This document shows positions 1-7,753 of a stretch of DNA of 49,862 nucleotides, in pieces. The DNA is from an uncultured Verrucomicrobiota bacterium (GTDB lineage Bacteria > Verrucomicrobiota > Verrucomicrobiia > Opitutales > Opitutaceae): assembly GCA_913058185.1 (NCBI GenBank), contig CAJXQX010000023.1:1-49862 (forward strand), written 5' to 3'. Within the stretch, counting starts at the first letter, position 1. Every line of letters begins with the position of its first letter. The translations under genes were made by a program, and so were the position numbers. The notes under the pieces were generated by a model. It saw only the letters and a program-made list of their open reading frames with translations. It had not been told where the DNA came from and ran no database searches.

Positions 1-47
1 GAGATCAGCCTCGGTCTCGTGGGCTCGGAGATGTGTATAAGAGACAG
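1..47. other. Residual Illumina Nextera adapter (artefact)
   Basis: Positions 14-47 match the 34-nt Nextera transposase read-2 adapter, and 29-47 are the 19-nt Tn5 mosaic end (AGATGTGTATAAGAGACAG). Positions 1-5 (GAGAT) fit the 3' end of the P7 primer, and 6-13 (CAGCCTCG) sit exactly where the i7 index lies; I recall this octamer as a standard Nextera N7xx index. Real sequence therefore starts at about 48. Any gene call that starts in this stretch is false. Confidence 0.97.
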
Positions 48-48
48 G

Positions 49-1293
49 ATCAGCATCGATGAAGTTACGCAACATGCCGTTGGTGTAGAACACATCGGAG
101 CGGCCGTCGTTATTGAGGTCGGCGATGCGTGCGGCCCACGTCCAACCGGTTGCATTCATCCCGGTGAGATGGGCGACTTCCTCGAATTGGTCAGTGCCGG
201 TGCCGAGGTAGACGGCATTCCACATGTATTGGGGAATGAGTTCGGCGACGCGTTCGTTTTCCCAGAGGCCGCGTCCCATTTCTTCCATGCCGGTCATGTA
301 ACCGGCGCGGGTTTGGTCGCGCATGTCGGCGACCAGAAAATCAATTTCGCCGTCGTTGTTCAGGTCGCCGGCGTCGGCTCCCATGGAAAAGTAGGTCACG
401 TGCGGCAGTCGTTCGTCGACGACATCGGTGAAGGTGCCGTCGCCGTTGTTGAGGTAGAAGCGATCCGGGGTTTCGAAATCGTTGGCGACATAGATGTCGG
501 GCCAGCCGTCGCGGTTGGCGTCGAACCAGATGGCGGTGTGACCTTGGGACTTGCCCCAGATACCGGCGTCGAGAGCGACGTTGGTGAAAGTGCCATCGCC
601 GTTGTTGCGCATCAGGTAGTCGGGCTGACCGGTGGGACTCTGGGCGAAGTCGAGAATATTGGTGGCAATGTAGGCATCGAGATCACCGTCGCCATCATAG
701 TCGGCGAAGGACGCGTGGACGGAGGCGTCGTGGATATCGAGACCGTAGGCGGCTCCGCGTTCGGCGAAGGTGCCGTCGCCGTTGTTGACGAAGAGCAGAT
801 TCGGGGCGTCGAGCCGCGACAGGTAGATATCCATCCAACCATCCTGATCAATGTCCACGGCGGCTGCGCCGGTTTGGCCGGCGGGGTCGTCGCCCACATC
901 TACGCCACAGACCGCGGCGATGTCGTGGAAGCGCCCGGCAACGGTTTGTTGGTAGAGCGCGTTCGGGCCGTTTTTAGAAACGGCGTAAATGTCCGGCATG
1001 CCGTCGCGATCGAAGTCGGCCACGGCCAGCCCGGTCTCGAGGGCTCCCAGGGTGTATTCGCGGAAGCGATCTCCCCACATACGCGGATCGTTGTAGAGGT
1101 TGGGCACGGTCAGGCCGCTTTGCTCAGCAGGTAGTAAGGTAAACGGTGACTGGCCCGCGGGGGCGGCTTGGCGCTGGGCCAATGGGTAGTCGGTGAGCGG
1201 TGTGGCGTTGGTTATACCGGCCGTCGCGCCACACCCAACTACCAAAGCGATGGACGCTTGGATTCCGAAAATGGAAAGACGAAAAGAAGTCAT
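49..1293 (-). CDS. FG-GAP/VCBS-repeat lipoprotein (CRTAC1/UnbV-like), 3' end missing
   Basis: The minus strand is open from an ATG at 1291-1293 to the adapter junction, about 415 codons with no stop, so the C-terminus is lost at the contig end. The start MTSFRLSIF leads into a hydrophobic stretch and a lipobox (LVVGC, Cys21), indicating an outer-membrane or periplasmic lipoprotein. The body carries several FG-GAP/VCBS calcium-binding beta-propeller repeats with D-x-D-x-D-G cores, for example VADFDRDGMPDIY, VDIDQDGWMDIY, FADYDGDGDLDAY and DLNNDGEIDFL, and blades of the form NNGDGTF. Large families of such proteins, often with a C-terminal ASPIC/UnbV domain, occur in Verrucomicrobiota and Planctomycetota. 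The exact role is unknown; carbohydrate binding or surface adhesion is usually proposed. The long plus-strand reading frame over this region is only its antisense shadow. Confidence 0.88.
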
Positions 1294-1308
1294 GGTGGTC
1301 GGTATCAT

Positions 1309-1425
1309 TCTCTTCGTCTTACTCGTTCTCGTTCTCGTTCTCGAATTTGGAAGTGAGGAATTGTTCCGGCGGGGTTGCGCCCTCTCGGGCGCGAGAAAGA
1401 GAAAGAGAAAGAGAAAGAGTAAGAG
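1309..1425. repeat. Hexamer inverted-repeat block (TTCTCG / CGAGAA arms)
   Basis: A pyrimidine arm at 1309-1343 built of TTCTCG hexamers (CTTACTCGTTCTCGTTCTCG) faces a purine arm at 1392-1425 (GAGAAAGAGAAAG...AGTAAGAG). The 48-nt spacer includes a short GCGCCCTCTCGGGCGC hairpin. The block fills the gap between the haloperoxidase stop and the start of the VCBS lipoprotein. It is the leftmost of several such blocks, which end at about 14.7 kb. An mRNA hairpin or a terminator is possible, but I see no known element. Confidence 0.7.
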
Positions 1426-1437
1426 GGCGGAGGCGGG

Positions 1438-2688
1438 TTATTTCTTCCGGAGGAGCGTGGTGGCGAAAACATGGTCGGCAATTTTGATGCCCGCGCGACG
1501 ACCCTCGACGACATCGATCATGGTGTGGATGCCACCCCAGACGCGGCTCATGTTGAGCTCGATGCAGGCTTCAGAAAAACTGTCGTAGGAACGCACGACG
1601 CCGGGAAGACCGTCGGACGTGGCCGAGAACTGGAAGTCGTCGGTGCCGATGTAGAGGGCCAACATCCGCGATGCGGCACCGGTGAAGGTCGAGTGGGCCG
1701 AGGTGTAGGTCGGGTGAGCGGGTGAAGCCATGTTTGGAATGAACTCCGGTTTGGCTTCGATGTGGGCGTTGAGATCGCTCGTTGCTTCACGCAAGGCGGT
1801 TTCGGGTCGCCAGTGGAGGTAGTGGAATTTCGCTTCCCAGGACGAGATGCCAGCGTCGGCGGCGGCGAGGTTGATGAGGGCGAGGAGGTGGGCGGATTGG
1901 GTGACGTCCAGACCTTCGCGCTTGATCACATCCTGGGCGATCACGTTCCAGTGCCCCGCCGGCGTCGCGGTGCCGAGATCGTCGGCCCAGAACGGCGTGG
2001 ACAGCGTTTGGTATTCGTCGCGTTCGGCATCGTCACGGGCGCCGACCTTGGCGGTGAAGGCGAGTTGCTCGGCATATTCGGGTGAGTCGAGATCGAGAGG
2101 AGGTGGCGCACGGAATTGCGCAGCACTTTTCATCACAAACGGACGAACGTGGGCGACGGCGGGAGAGACGGGGGGACGAAAGGCCGGAGGGGTTTCGCGC
2201 CATTTGCCGACGTCGTTCGACATGATGGCCCCCGCGTAAGGCAAGTTGAGTCCGGCGTCGGAGCGATTGGCGAGGAGGCGTTGCGCCACGTACTGGCCCC
2301 ATTTGAGGCCGGCGGTTTTGGCTTCGCCATCGGCGATACCGGCGAGGGCTTCGTCATAGGCCTTGCGAAGGACACGTGGGTTGACCTCGTTGCCCCAGAT
2401 AGCTTGCAACACGGTGTAGGCGGCTGAGGCGATGGCGGCGTCACGGTCGGCTCCGGCGGGCGCCACCTCGTCGACTAACCACGGTTCGTAAGCTCGGTCG
2501 AATCCATTGACCGCATCAAAGATCGCGGCGTGGTAAGTGGCCAGATGCAGGGAAGCAATCGGGGGAGGGTTGCGAGAGAGGCGGGTGGCGTTGAGCACCT
2601 GATCGTTCCAGAAGAGCACAAGATTGGCCCACAGTGATGCTGAGCCCAGACAGAACAAGGTGATGAACGAGATGAATTTGCGGTTCAT
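1438..2688 (-). CDS. Vanadium-dependent haloperoxidase-like (PAP2 superfamily) secreted protein
   Basis: The 416-residue product has the vanadate/phosphate pocket signatures of the vanadium haloperoxidase and PAP2 superfamily. These are KxxxxxxRP (K287, R294; KFHYLHWRP), the Ser-x-His-Ser motif (S330-A-H332-S; YTSAHSTFTGAA) and R-x5-H (R382, H388; RVWGGIH). Family members oxidise halides with hydrogen peroxide or act as acid phosphatases; this sequence resembles the bacterial vanadium chloroperoxidase-like group, and its substrate cannot be told. The ATG at 2686-2688 is chosen because it opens a signal peptide (MNRKFISFITLFCLGSASLWA); the frame extends 30 codons further upstream without secretion features. 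It is followed by a repeat block and then the VCBS lipoprotein, so the two may be co-transcribed. Confidence 0.85.
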   Translation of the reverse strand: MNRKFISFITLFCLGSASLWANLVLFWNDQVLNATRLSRNPPPIASLHLATYHAAIFDAVNGFDRAYEPWLVDEVAPAGADRDAAIASAAYTVLQAIWGNEVNPRVLRKAYDEALAGIADGEAKTAGLKWGQYVAQRLLANRSDAGLNLPYAGAIMSNDVGKWRETPPAFRPPVSPAVAHVRPFVMKSAAQFRAPPPLDLDSPEYAEQLAFTAKVGARDDAERDEYQTLSTPFWADDLGTATPAGHWNVIAQDVIKREGLDVTQSAHLLALINLAAADAGISSWEAKFHYLHWRPETALREATSDLNAHIEAKPEFIPNMASPAHPTYTSAHSTFTGAASRMLALYIGTDDFQFSATSDGLPGVVRSYDSFSEACIELNMSRVWGGIHTMIDVVEGRRAGIKIADHVFATTLLRKK

Positions 2689-2892
2689 AGGAGAGGATTT
2701 TGGGAGGGCGAGCGAATTACTTGCCACTAAGGCATCGCACCATGTCTGGGAGCACCCGCAATCCTCCATTGAGTCCATTGTTAGGACTCGTTAGGCGCCG
2801 GAGGGGTTCTGAGGTGCTGTTTGCCCCTAAGAAACGTGAAAGTGGACCCGTCGCCGCGTCCTGATGATTCTCCGGAGTTTAAGGTCGCGAAG

Positions 2893-3486
2893 ATGATCGG
2901 TGACACGTTTGGATTCTCGCCCGTGTTTAGGCTTACATTAATTTTTCTTGGATGGACCGTGGTGACCTTGGCGGCGGTGGAGGTAGAAGATCGGGGCTTT
3001 GTGGTCTACCGGGACAATTGTATGGATTGTCATTTGAGCAGGGGGATGGGGATTCGGGAGATGAATGCACCATCGATTGCAGGATTGCCGCGGTGGTATG
3101 TGACAGATCAGTTGCGTGAGTTTCGGCGCGGGCAGCGCGGTGAGCACGATGATGATGCGGCAGGTCAGCTCATGCAGATTAAGGCGAAGAGTTTGGGCGA
3201 ACGAGACCTCGCGTTTGTCGGCCGGTTTATTGAGTCGATGGCGCCGAACCCTGAACGCGTGACGCTCGATGCGGAAATTACTCCTCGTGCTGAAGAGCAC
3301 TACCTGAGCGATTGTGCGGCGTGCCACGGGGATCGCGGAGAAGGAGGACGCCGCGAGCGGGCGCCACCTCTCACGCGTCAGCCGGATTGGTATCTGCTGA
3401 AGCAGATGGAGAATTTTCGCACGGGGCGACGTTCGCACGGGGCGACGTTCGCATGGGAACGCACCGAGTCTGGAGGAGTTAGCTGA
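2893..3486 (+). CDS. Dihaem cytochrome c (c4-like), C-terminus frameshifted
   Basis: The protein has a hydrophobic signal or anchor segment (FRLTLIFLGWTVVTLAAVEV) and two haem c sites, CMDCH and CAACH, each followed by the helices seen in c4/class I cytochromes, so it is a periplasmic electron carrier. A TTG start at 2821 is also open, but the ATG at 2893 places the signal near the N-terminus. A perfect 16-bp tandem duplication (3421-3436 and 3437-3452) shifts the frame and ends the protein at 3484-3486. With one copy removed, the frame continues as SHGNAPSLEELAETDAK and ends at the TGA at 3536-3538, the usual family ending. This is either a recent mutation or an assembly error. A 10-bp direct repeat (GCCTTAGTGG, 3521-3530 and 3539-3548) brackets the convergent gene ends. 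Confidence 0.8.
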   Translation: MIGDTFGFSPVFRLTLIFLGWTVVTLAAVEVEDRGFVVYRDNCMDCHLSRGMGIREMNAPSIAGLPRWYVTDQLREFRRGQRGEHDDDAAGQLMQIKAKSLGERDLAFVGRFIESMAPNPERVTLDAEITPRAEEHYLSDCAACHGDRGEGGRRERAPPLTRQPDWYLLKQMENFRTGRRSHGATFAWERTESGGVS

Positions 3487-3541
3487 GACCGATGCGAAAG
3501 CGATCGTCGCGTGGATTGTGGCCTTAGTGGCGGATTGAGCC

Positions 3542-6500
3542 TTAGTGGAAATCGTGGGAGGCTTGGGCTGAGACTTCGGAGAGGCGGAGCGCCGCGATGG
3601 TGGTCGCCTTGATATGGATGATTCCGTGTTGGATCTGAAGTTGGCCGGTGATTCGCAGGGCGGGCTCGAGGTTGATGACGAGGCGGTATGCTTCGAACTT
3701 CGGGGGAGTTACGATGCAGTTGGCGACGCCGGTTTCGTCTTCAAGGGAGATGAAAACAAAACCCTTGGCGGTGCCGGGGCGTTGACGGCAAATCACGCTG
3801 CCGGCGACCGTGACTTTGATGCCGTTTTTGGCGAGAGGTAGATCGCTGGCCCGCCAGACATCAGGTAAGGAGGAGCGCACGTGCGCCATCGGATGCATGC
3901 CGGCGGTAAGTCCCATCAACGTGAAGTCAGCCTGCACGCGTTCTCCGAGCGACATGGGTGATAGGATTTCGGATTTTGGATTGGGGGTTTCGGAATGCGA
4001 AGAAGGGGAGCTGGAGACGTGGTTTGAGGGATCGAATCTTTCTCTTTCCTCTTTATCGTTCTCTTTCTCCTCGGTGGTGCTAGGTGGATTCGCAGTCGAA
4101 CCGGGAAAGGGGTCAGGTCGGAAAAAGTGAACTTCGTCTCCCTGGGACTGCGTTTCACTTTTTAACGACGCGGCCCCCGGAGGCTGTGTTTCAATCTCTG
4201 CCGCGAGGAGCGGCTGCTCTTCAGCCTCTTGATTCTTGCTACTTGTTACTTGGTCCTTCTGCAGCGGGCTATCGGCCCGCTGCAGCAACGGTTCATCGGC
4301 GGACCAAGCGGCTTCGATTTGCCACAGCGCGGCACGGCGGTGAGTGGCGAAAGCATTGAGGGCGCCGCTGGCGGCGAGGGCGCGCCGATTGGCCGGCGAG
4401 AATGTGGTGCGAACGAGCCAATCTTCGATGTCGGAAAAAGGGCGTTCGGCGCGCGCTTCGAGCATGGCTTGGGTGTTCTTTTCGGAGAGTCCCTTTAGGT
4501 AACAAAGACCAAGTCGCACCCGGGGAATCTTTGGGGTTTCCGATTTCGGATTTCCGATTTCGGATTTTGGCGGGGTGGCTCGAGGGGTGGGTGCTTTGCG
4601 CTGATTTGTTCTTTCTCGTTCTTCTTTCTCTTTCTCTTCTGGGTTCGGCTGGTCGGGGTCGTTCGCACCGGGTAAGGGGTCAGGTCGTGAAAAGTGAACT
4701 TCGCTTCGCTGCGTTACACTTTGTCTACGACCTGACCCCGTGGGCTCGGCCACCAACAGCGGCTGCTCTTCCGTCTCTTGATACTTGTTACTTGATACTT
4801 GGCACTTCGCTGGAGGCGGCGGAGCCACCTCCAGCGTGCATAACCAGTCAGACGTTTGGACGCAGACGGGGAGGAACTTCACGCCGTGGCGGCGGGAATC
4901 CTGGACGAGGGTGGCGGGCCCATAAAAGCCCATGGGTTGGTTGTTGAGCAGGCTGGCGACAAACTCGGCTGGCCGGTGGGCTTTTAGCCAGGTGCTGGCG
5001 TAAGCGAGGAGCGCAAAACTCATCGAATGCGATTCGGGAAATCCGTAGAGCGCGAAGTTGGAGGCAGACTCAATCAACATCTCGATGATGCGGTCGGACC
5101 AACCATGCTTGCGCATGGCGGTGCGTAGATTGGTGAGGCCGCGTTCAAGGCGTTCGGTGCCGCGACTGAATCCCATGGCGCGGCGCAACTCTTCCGCTTG
5201 GGCGCCGTTGTAGTCGGCGAGCTCCATGGCGCAGGCGAGCATCTGCTCTTGGAAGAGCACGACGCCGTAAGTGCGTTCGAGAATGGGGAGTAGGCGCTCG
5301 TGGACTTCGGGATCGAGGCAGACGATGGGTTCTCCACCGTGGCGGCGGGCGATGATGGGGTGAACGAGTTGCCCCACGATAGGCCCGGGGCGCACGATCG
5401 CGACTTGCATGGCGACATCGTAGAAACAGGCAGGTTTGAAACGGCGCAGACTCGACATCTGGGCGCGGCTTTCGATCTGGAAGACTCCGATGGTATCAGC
5501 CTCTTGCATCATTTGATAGGTCTTCGGATCGTCGGCGGGAACGGTGTAGAGGGAGAGTTCCTCGCCGCGGTCGGCACAGAGTTCGAAGCAATCCTGGAGG
5601 GTCGCCATCATGCCGAGACCGAGGAGATCAACCTTCACGATTCCGAGGTCCTCGCAGTCGTCCTTGTCCCACTGGACCACTACGCGATTCGGCATGGAGG
5701 CAGGCTCGAGCGGCACGACTTGGTTGAGTCGCCCACCGCAAATCACCATGCCGCCGGAGTGTTGGCCGAGATGGCGGGGCAGGCCGTGGAGTTGTTGATG
5801 GAGTCGCGCGAGGGTAGCGGCTCGGGGGTGGGCTCGAGGCAGCCCAGATTTGGCAAGTTGCTCCTCGAGTTCGATCGTGTGAGGGAAGTCTCCACCGTGA
5901 AAGAGTCTGGAGAATCGCCCCATGATGTCGTCGGAGAGCCCGAGCACTTTACCGAGTTCGCGAGTGGCCCCACGACCACGGTAGGTGATGACGTTGGCGG
6001 TCATAGCCGCGCCGTGCGGCGAGTAGCGTCGGTAGACTTCTTGGATGACGGATTCACGGAGTCCACCGCTGGGCAGGTCCAGATCTATGTCGGGCCACGA
6101 CGGACGACCGCCGGCGCCGATGCGGCCTTCGCTGAGGAAGCGTTCGAAGAGGAGGTGGTTCTTCACGGGGTCGATGGCGGTGATGCGCAGGGCATAGCAG
6201 ACGACGCTGTTGGCTGCGGAGCCTCGGCCTTGCACGAGAATGCCATGGGAACGGGCCCACTTGCAGAGGTCGGCCACGATCAGGAAGTAGCCGCAAAACC
6301 CGAGCCGATCGATGAGGGCGAGTTCGGTGTCGATCTGGCGGCGGTAACGAGTCGTGATGCGGGGGATTAGATCGCGGATACCGGCGTAGACGAGCCGGCG
6401 CAGGTGTGACGGCATGTTATCCCAAGGCGGGACGGGGAAATCGGGAAAGGCGTAGCCGAGGTCTTGCAGGGTGAAGTCAAGACGATCGGCGAGACGGGCG

Positions 6501-7405
6501 GTGTTGGTGATGGCGTCGGGCAGGTCGGCGAACTTTTCCGCCATGAGGCGACCGGAGCGAACCTGGCGTTCGGCGTTGGGGGCGAGGAGACGCCCGGCGC
6601 CGTCGAGCGTGGTGTGATGTCGCAGACACGTGAATACATCCGCGATGGAGCGAGCGGAGCGGTCAGCGTGGGTGATGCCGCCGGTAGCGAGCAGCGGGAG
6701 TTTCTGATTGGCGGCGAGGTCGCGGAGGAAGCGCACGGTGCGTTCTTCGCCCCGGACGTGGTGACGCTGGACTTCGACGTAGAGTCGGTCGGGACCGAAG
6801 ATGCGTTGGAGGTGATCGAGGGGCGCGGCGACGGCGTCATTGCCGCCGGTCTGCCAAGCTGAGAGGAGCGGGCCTTCGGCGTCGCCCGCGAGCGCGATAA
6901 CGCCTTCGGAGTATTGAGCGACTTCGTCCCAGGTCGCGTAGCAAGGGCGTTTGCGTTCGCGGAGATCGGAGGGGGTGGGGCGAATGTCGGGCGTTCCTCC
7001 TTCGCCGAGGCTATGGCGGACAGGAACGCCCGACCCACATTGAGAGTTTGAGGTGGGTCGGGCTTTATGCCCGACAACGGTGGAGTGGAGCGGGAATCTT
7101 GGTTCCTGCTTGGCGTGTGAGATGAGTTGGCAGAGATTTTGGTAACCGGTGCGGTTGGCGGCGAGGAGGGGAAGAGCTGTGCCGTCGCGCAGGGTGATCT
7201 CGGTGCCGACGAGAGGCCGCACCCCGACATCGTTGGCGGCGTGATAGAAACGCGGAGTGCCATAAAATCCGTCGCGATCACAGACGGCCATCGCGGGCAG
7301 TTCGAGGCGCGCAGCCGCAGCCGCGAGATCGGCAGGCATAGAGGCGCCGCGCAAAAAACTGAATGCGCTATTGGCGTGGAGTTCGTGGTAGGGGGAGGAA
7401 GGCAA
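3542..7405 (-). CDS. dnaE2: Error-prone DNA polymerase III alpha subunit, ImuC/DnaE2, with in-frame repeat insertions
   Basis: This is the polymerase of the SOS mutasome, which carries out translesion synthesis with ImuA and ImuB. The N-terminus has the PHP domain opening (YHELHANSAFSFLRGAS), followed by the C-family palm (GRGSAANSVVCYAL; PDIDLDLPSG), the HIARRHGGEP/FQEQ region, the helix-hairpin-helix region (LGLCYLKGL) and a C-terminal OB fold. At 1287 residues it is about 200-250 longer than I expect for DnaE2. The excess lies in three places: about residues 109-142 (palindromic repeat), 863-960 and 1041-1150, the last two being composite repeats rich in EEKEKEERER and PKSE. These sit between CTLE and RVRLGL, and between the AALWQ region and SLGERV, both natural linkers. 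The start is TTG; the PHP motif begins six codons later and no upstream ATG exists. I see no LexA box directly upstream. Confidence 0.95.
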   Translation of the reverse strand: MPSSPYHELHANSAFSFLRGASMPADLAAAAARLELPAMAVCDRDGFYGTPRFYHAANDVGVRPLVGTEITLRDGTALPLLAANRTGYQNLCQLISHAKQEPRFPLHSTVVGHKARPTSNSQCGSGVPVRHSLGEGGTPDIRPTPSDLRERKRPCYATWDEVAQYSEGVIALAGDAEGPLLSAWQTGGNDAVAAPLDHLQRIFGPDRLYVEVQRHHVRGEERTVRFLRDLAANQKLPLLATGGITHADRSARSIADVFTCLRHHTTLDGAGRLLAPNAERQVRSGRLMAEKFADLPDAITNTARLADRLDFTLQDLGYAFPDFPVPPWDNMPSHLRRLVYAGIRDLIPRITTRYRRQIDTELALIDRLGFCGYFLIVADLCKWARSHGILVQGRGSAANSVVCYALRITAIDPVKNHLLFERFLSEGRIGAGGRPSWPDIDLDLPSGGLRESVIQEVYRRYSPHGAAMTANVITYRGRGATRELGKVLGLSDDIMGRFSRLFHGGDFPHTIELEEQLAKSGLPRAHPRAATLARLHQQLHGLPRHLGQHSGGMVICGGRLNQVVPLEPASMPNRVVVQWDKDDCEDLGIVKVDLLGLGMMATLQDCFELCADRGEELSLYTVPADDPKTYQMMQEADTIGVFQIESRAQMSSLRRFKPACFYDVAMQVAIVRPGPIVGQLVHPIIARRHGGEPIVCLDPEVHERLLPILERTYGVVLFQEQMLACAMELADYNGAQAEELRRAMGFSRGTERLERGLTNLRTAMRKHGWSDRIIEMLIESASNFALYGFPESHSMSFALLAYASTWLKAHRPAEFVASLLNNQPMGFYGPATLVQDSRRHGVKFLPVCVQTSDWLCTLEVAPPPPAKCQVSSNKYQETEEQPLLVAEPTGSGRRQSVTQRSEVHFSRPDPLPGANDPDQPNPEEKEKEERERTNQRKAPTPRATPPKSEIGNPKSETPKIPRVRLGLCYLKGLSEKNTQAMLEARAERPFSDIEDWLVRTTFSPANRRALAASGALNAFATHRRAALWQIEAAWSADEPLLQRADSPLQKDQVTSSKNQEAEEQPLLAAEIETQPPGAASLKSETQSQGDEVHFFRPDPFPGSTANPPSTTEEKENDKEERERFDPSNHVSSSPSSHSETPNPKSEILSPMSLGERVQADFTLMGLTAGMHPMAHVRSSLPDVWRASDLPLAKNGIKVTVAGSVICRQRPGTAKGFVFISLEDETGVANCIVTPPKFEAYRLVINLEPALRITGQLQIQHGIIHIKATTIAALRLSEVSAQASHDFH
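3956..4285 (-). repeat. Composite repeat insertion in dnaE2, C-terminal linker
   Basis: In dnaE2 sense the modules are: a perfect 11-bp hairpin (arms 4259-4269 and 4275-4285); a CAAGTAN heptamer array (4211-4253); a palindrome starting GGGGTCAGGTCG (4109-4177, one arm partly decayed); a GAGAAAGAGAACG-type purine tract (4036-4073); and a GAAATCC/AAAATCC tract (about 3962-3982). The whole stretch is open in the dnaE2 frame and encodes about 110 low-complexity residues, including EEQPLLAAE, EVHFFRPDPFPG, EEKENDKEERER and NPKSE. It separates the AALWQIEAAW helix from SLGERVQADFTL, which adjoin more closely in other DnaE2 proteins. Confidence 0.85.
4525..4836 (-). repeat. Composite repeat insertion in dnaE2, before the HhH region
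   Basis: The module order matches the insertion at 3956-4285. A 9-bp hairpin (4808-4816 and 4828-4836) leads to a heptamer array (4759-4804, AAGTATCAAGTAACAAG), the same EEQPLLVAE-coding stretch, and a well-preserved palindrome at 4676-4739 whose ends GGGGTCAGGTCGT and ACGACCTGACCCC pair. A purine tract (4606-4641) and repeated GAAATC units (4536-4570) follow. It encodes about 98 residues between CTLE and RVRLGLCYLKGL. The outer hairpin arm is itself the host codons for the CTLE region. Confidence 0.87.
6986..7075 (-). repeat. Double palindrome inside the dnaE2 N-terminal region
   Basis: A perfect 13-bp inverted repeat (GTCGGGCGTTCCT at 6986-6998, AGGAACGCCCGAC at 7022-7034) encloses a CCTTCGCC...GGCGGA unit like those at 9.6 and 9.7 kb. 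It is followed at 7057-7063/7069-7075 by a second palindrome, GTCGGGC...GCCCGAC. Together they add roughly 34 codons to dnaE2 without breaking its frame, between the PHP-associated segment ending LISHAKQEPRF and the segment beginning RKRPCYATWDEVAQ. Confidence 0.75.
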
Positions 7406-7434
7406 AGGAGGATAGGTGAGCTTGAAAATCGGCC

Positions 7435-7626
7435 CTCTTACTCGTTCTCGTTCTCATTCTCGAGACAGCGGAGTGGTCCACTTTCTTTAGTCTTTTCTCT
7501 TTATCTTTATGTTTCGTCAGGAGGGGCCTGAGAGGCAGATGAACGAGAACGAGTAAGAGGGGGGATGAGGGAGTGGGCGGCGGGCAGATTGGGGATAAAG
7601 AGAAAGATAAAGAGGAAAGAGAAAGA
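7435..7626. repeat. Two interleaved hexamer inverted repeats between imuB and dnaE2
   Basis: The 348-bp gap between imuB and dnaE2 (7406-7753) is mostly repeats. Pyrimidine arms lie at 7435-7463 (CTTACTCGTTCTCGTTCTC) and 7482-7515 (TCTTTAGTCTTTTC...TTATC). Their purine partners follow in the same order at 7541-7559 (GAACGAGAACGAGTAAGAG) and 7593-7626 (GATAAAGAGAAAGATAAAG). The arms therefore alternate a-b-a'-b', so the two stems cannot both form fully without a pseudoknot. The same arrangement recurs at 9447-9735. No gene or promoter was recognised here. Confidence 0.75.
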
Positions 7627-7659
7627 TGGGCTTAAGCGCGGTGAACTTGGGTCTGAAAT

Positions 7660-7749
7660 TCTTGATACTTGATACTTGATACTTGTTACTTGGGACTTCG
7701 CGGAGCGCGTGCTACTTGATACTTCGCAGGGACGCATCGCGCGTCCCTG
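7660..7749 (-). repeat. Heptamer array and hairpin after the imuB stop
   Basis: In imuB sense, just past the stop codon, there is a perfect 9-bp stem (CAGGGACGC 7727-7735, GCGTCCCTG 7741-7749), one partial heptamer unit (7711-7725), a small CGCG...CGCG hairpin, and then a run of CAAGTAT/CAAGTAA units (7660-7695). This is the same hairpin-plus-heptamer pair found inside dnaE2 and after lexA. The stem could act as a terminator or 3' stabiliser of imuB mRNA, but no U-tract follows it. Confidence 0.75.
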
Positions 7750-7753
7750 CGCG

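Noticed and set aside
19-1134. Long plus-strand reading frame of 371 codons at the left end
   Set aside because: It starts inside the sequencing adapter and is antisense to a minus-strand frame with clear VCBS repeats and a lipobox.
4109-4177. IS element or transposase explaining the GGGGTCAGG palindromes
   Set aside because: No transposase-like protein is encoded anywhere in the window; only the short palindromes are present.
7660-7695. Rho-independent terminator formed by the heptamer array
   Set aside because: The array itself has no self-complementarity and no U-run; only the adjoining hairpin could pair.
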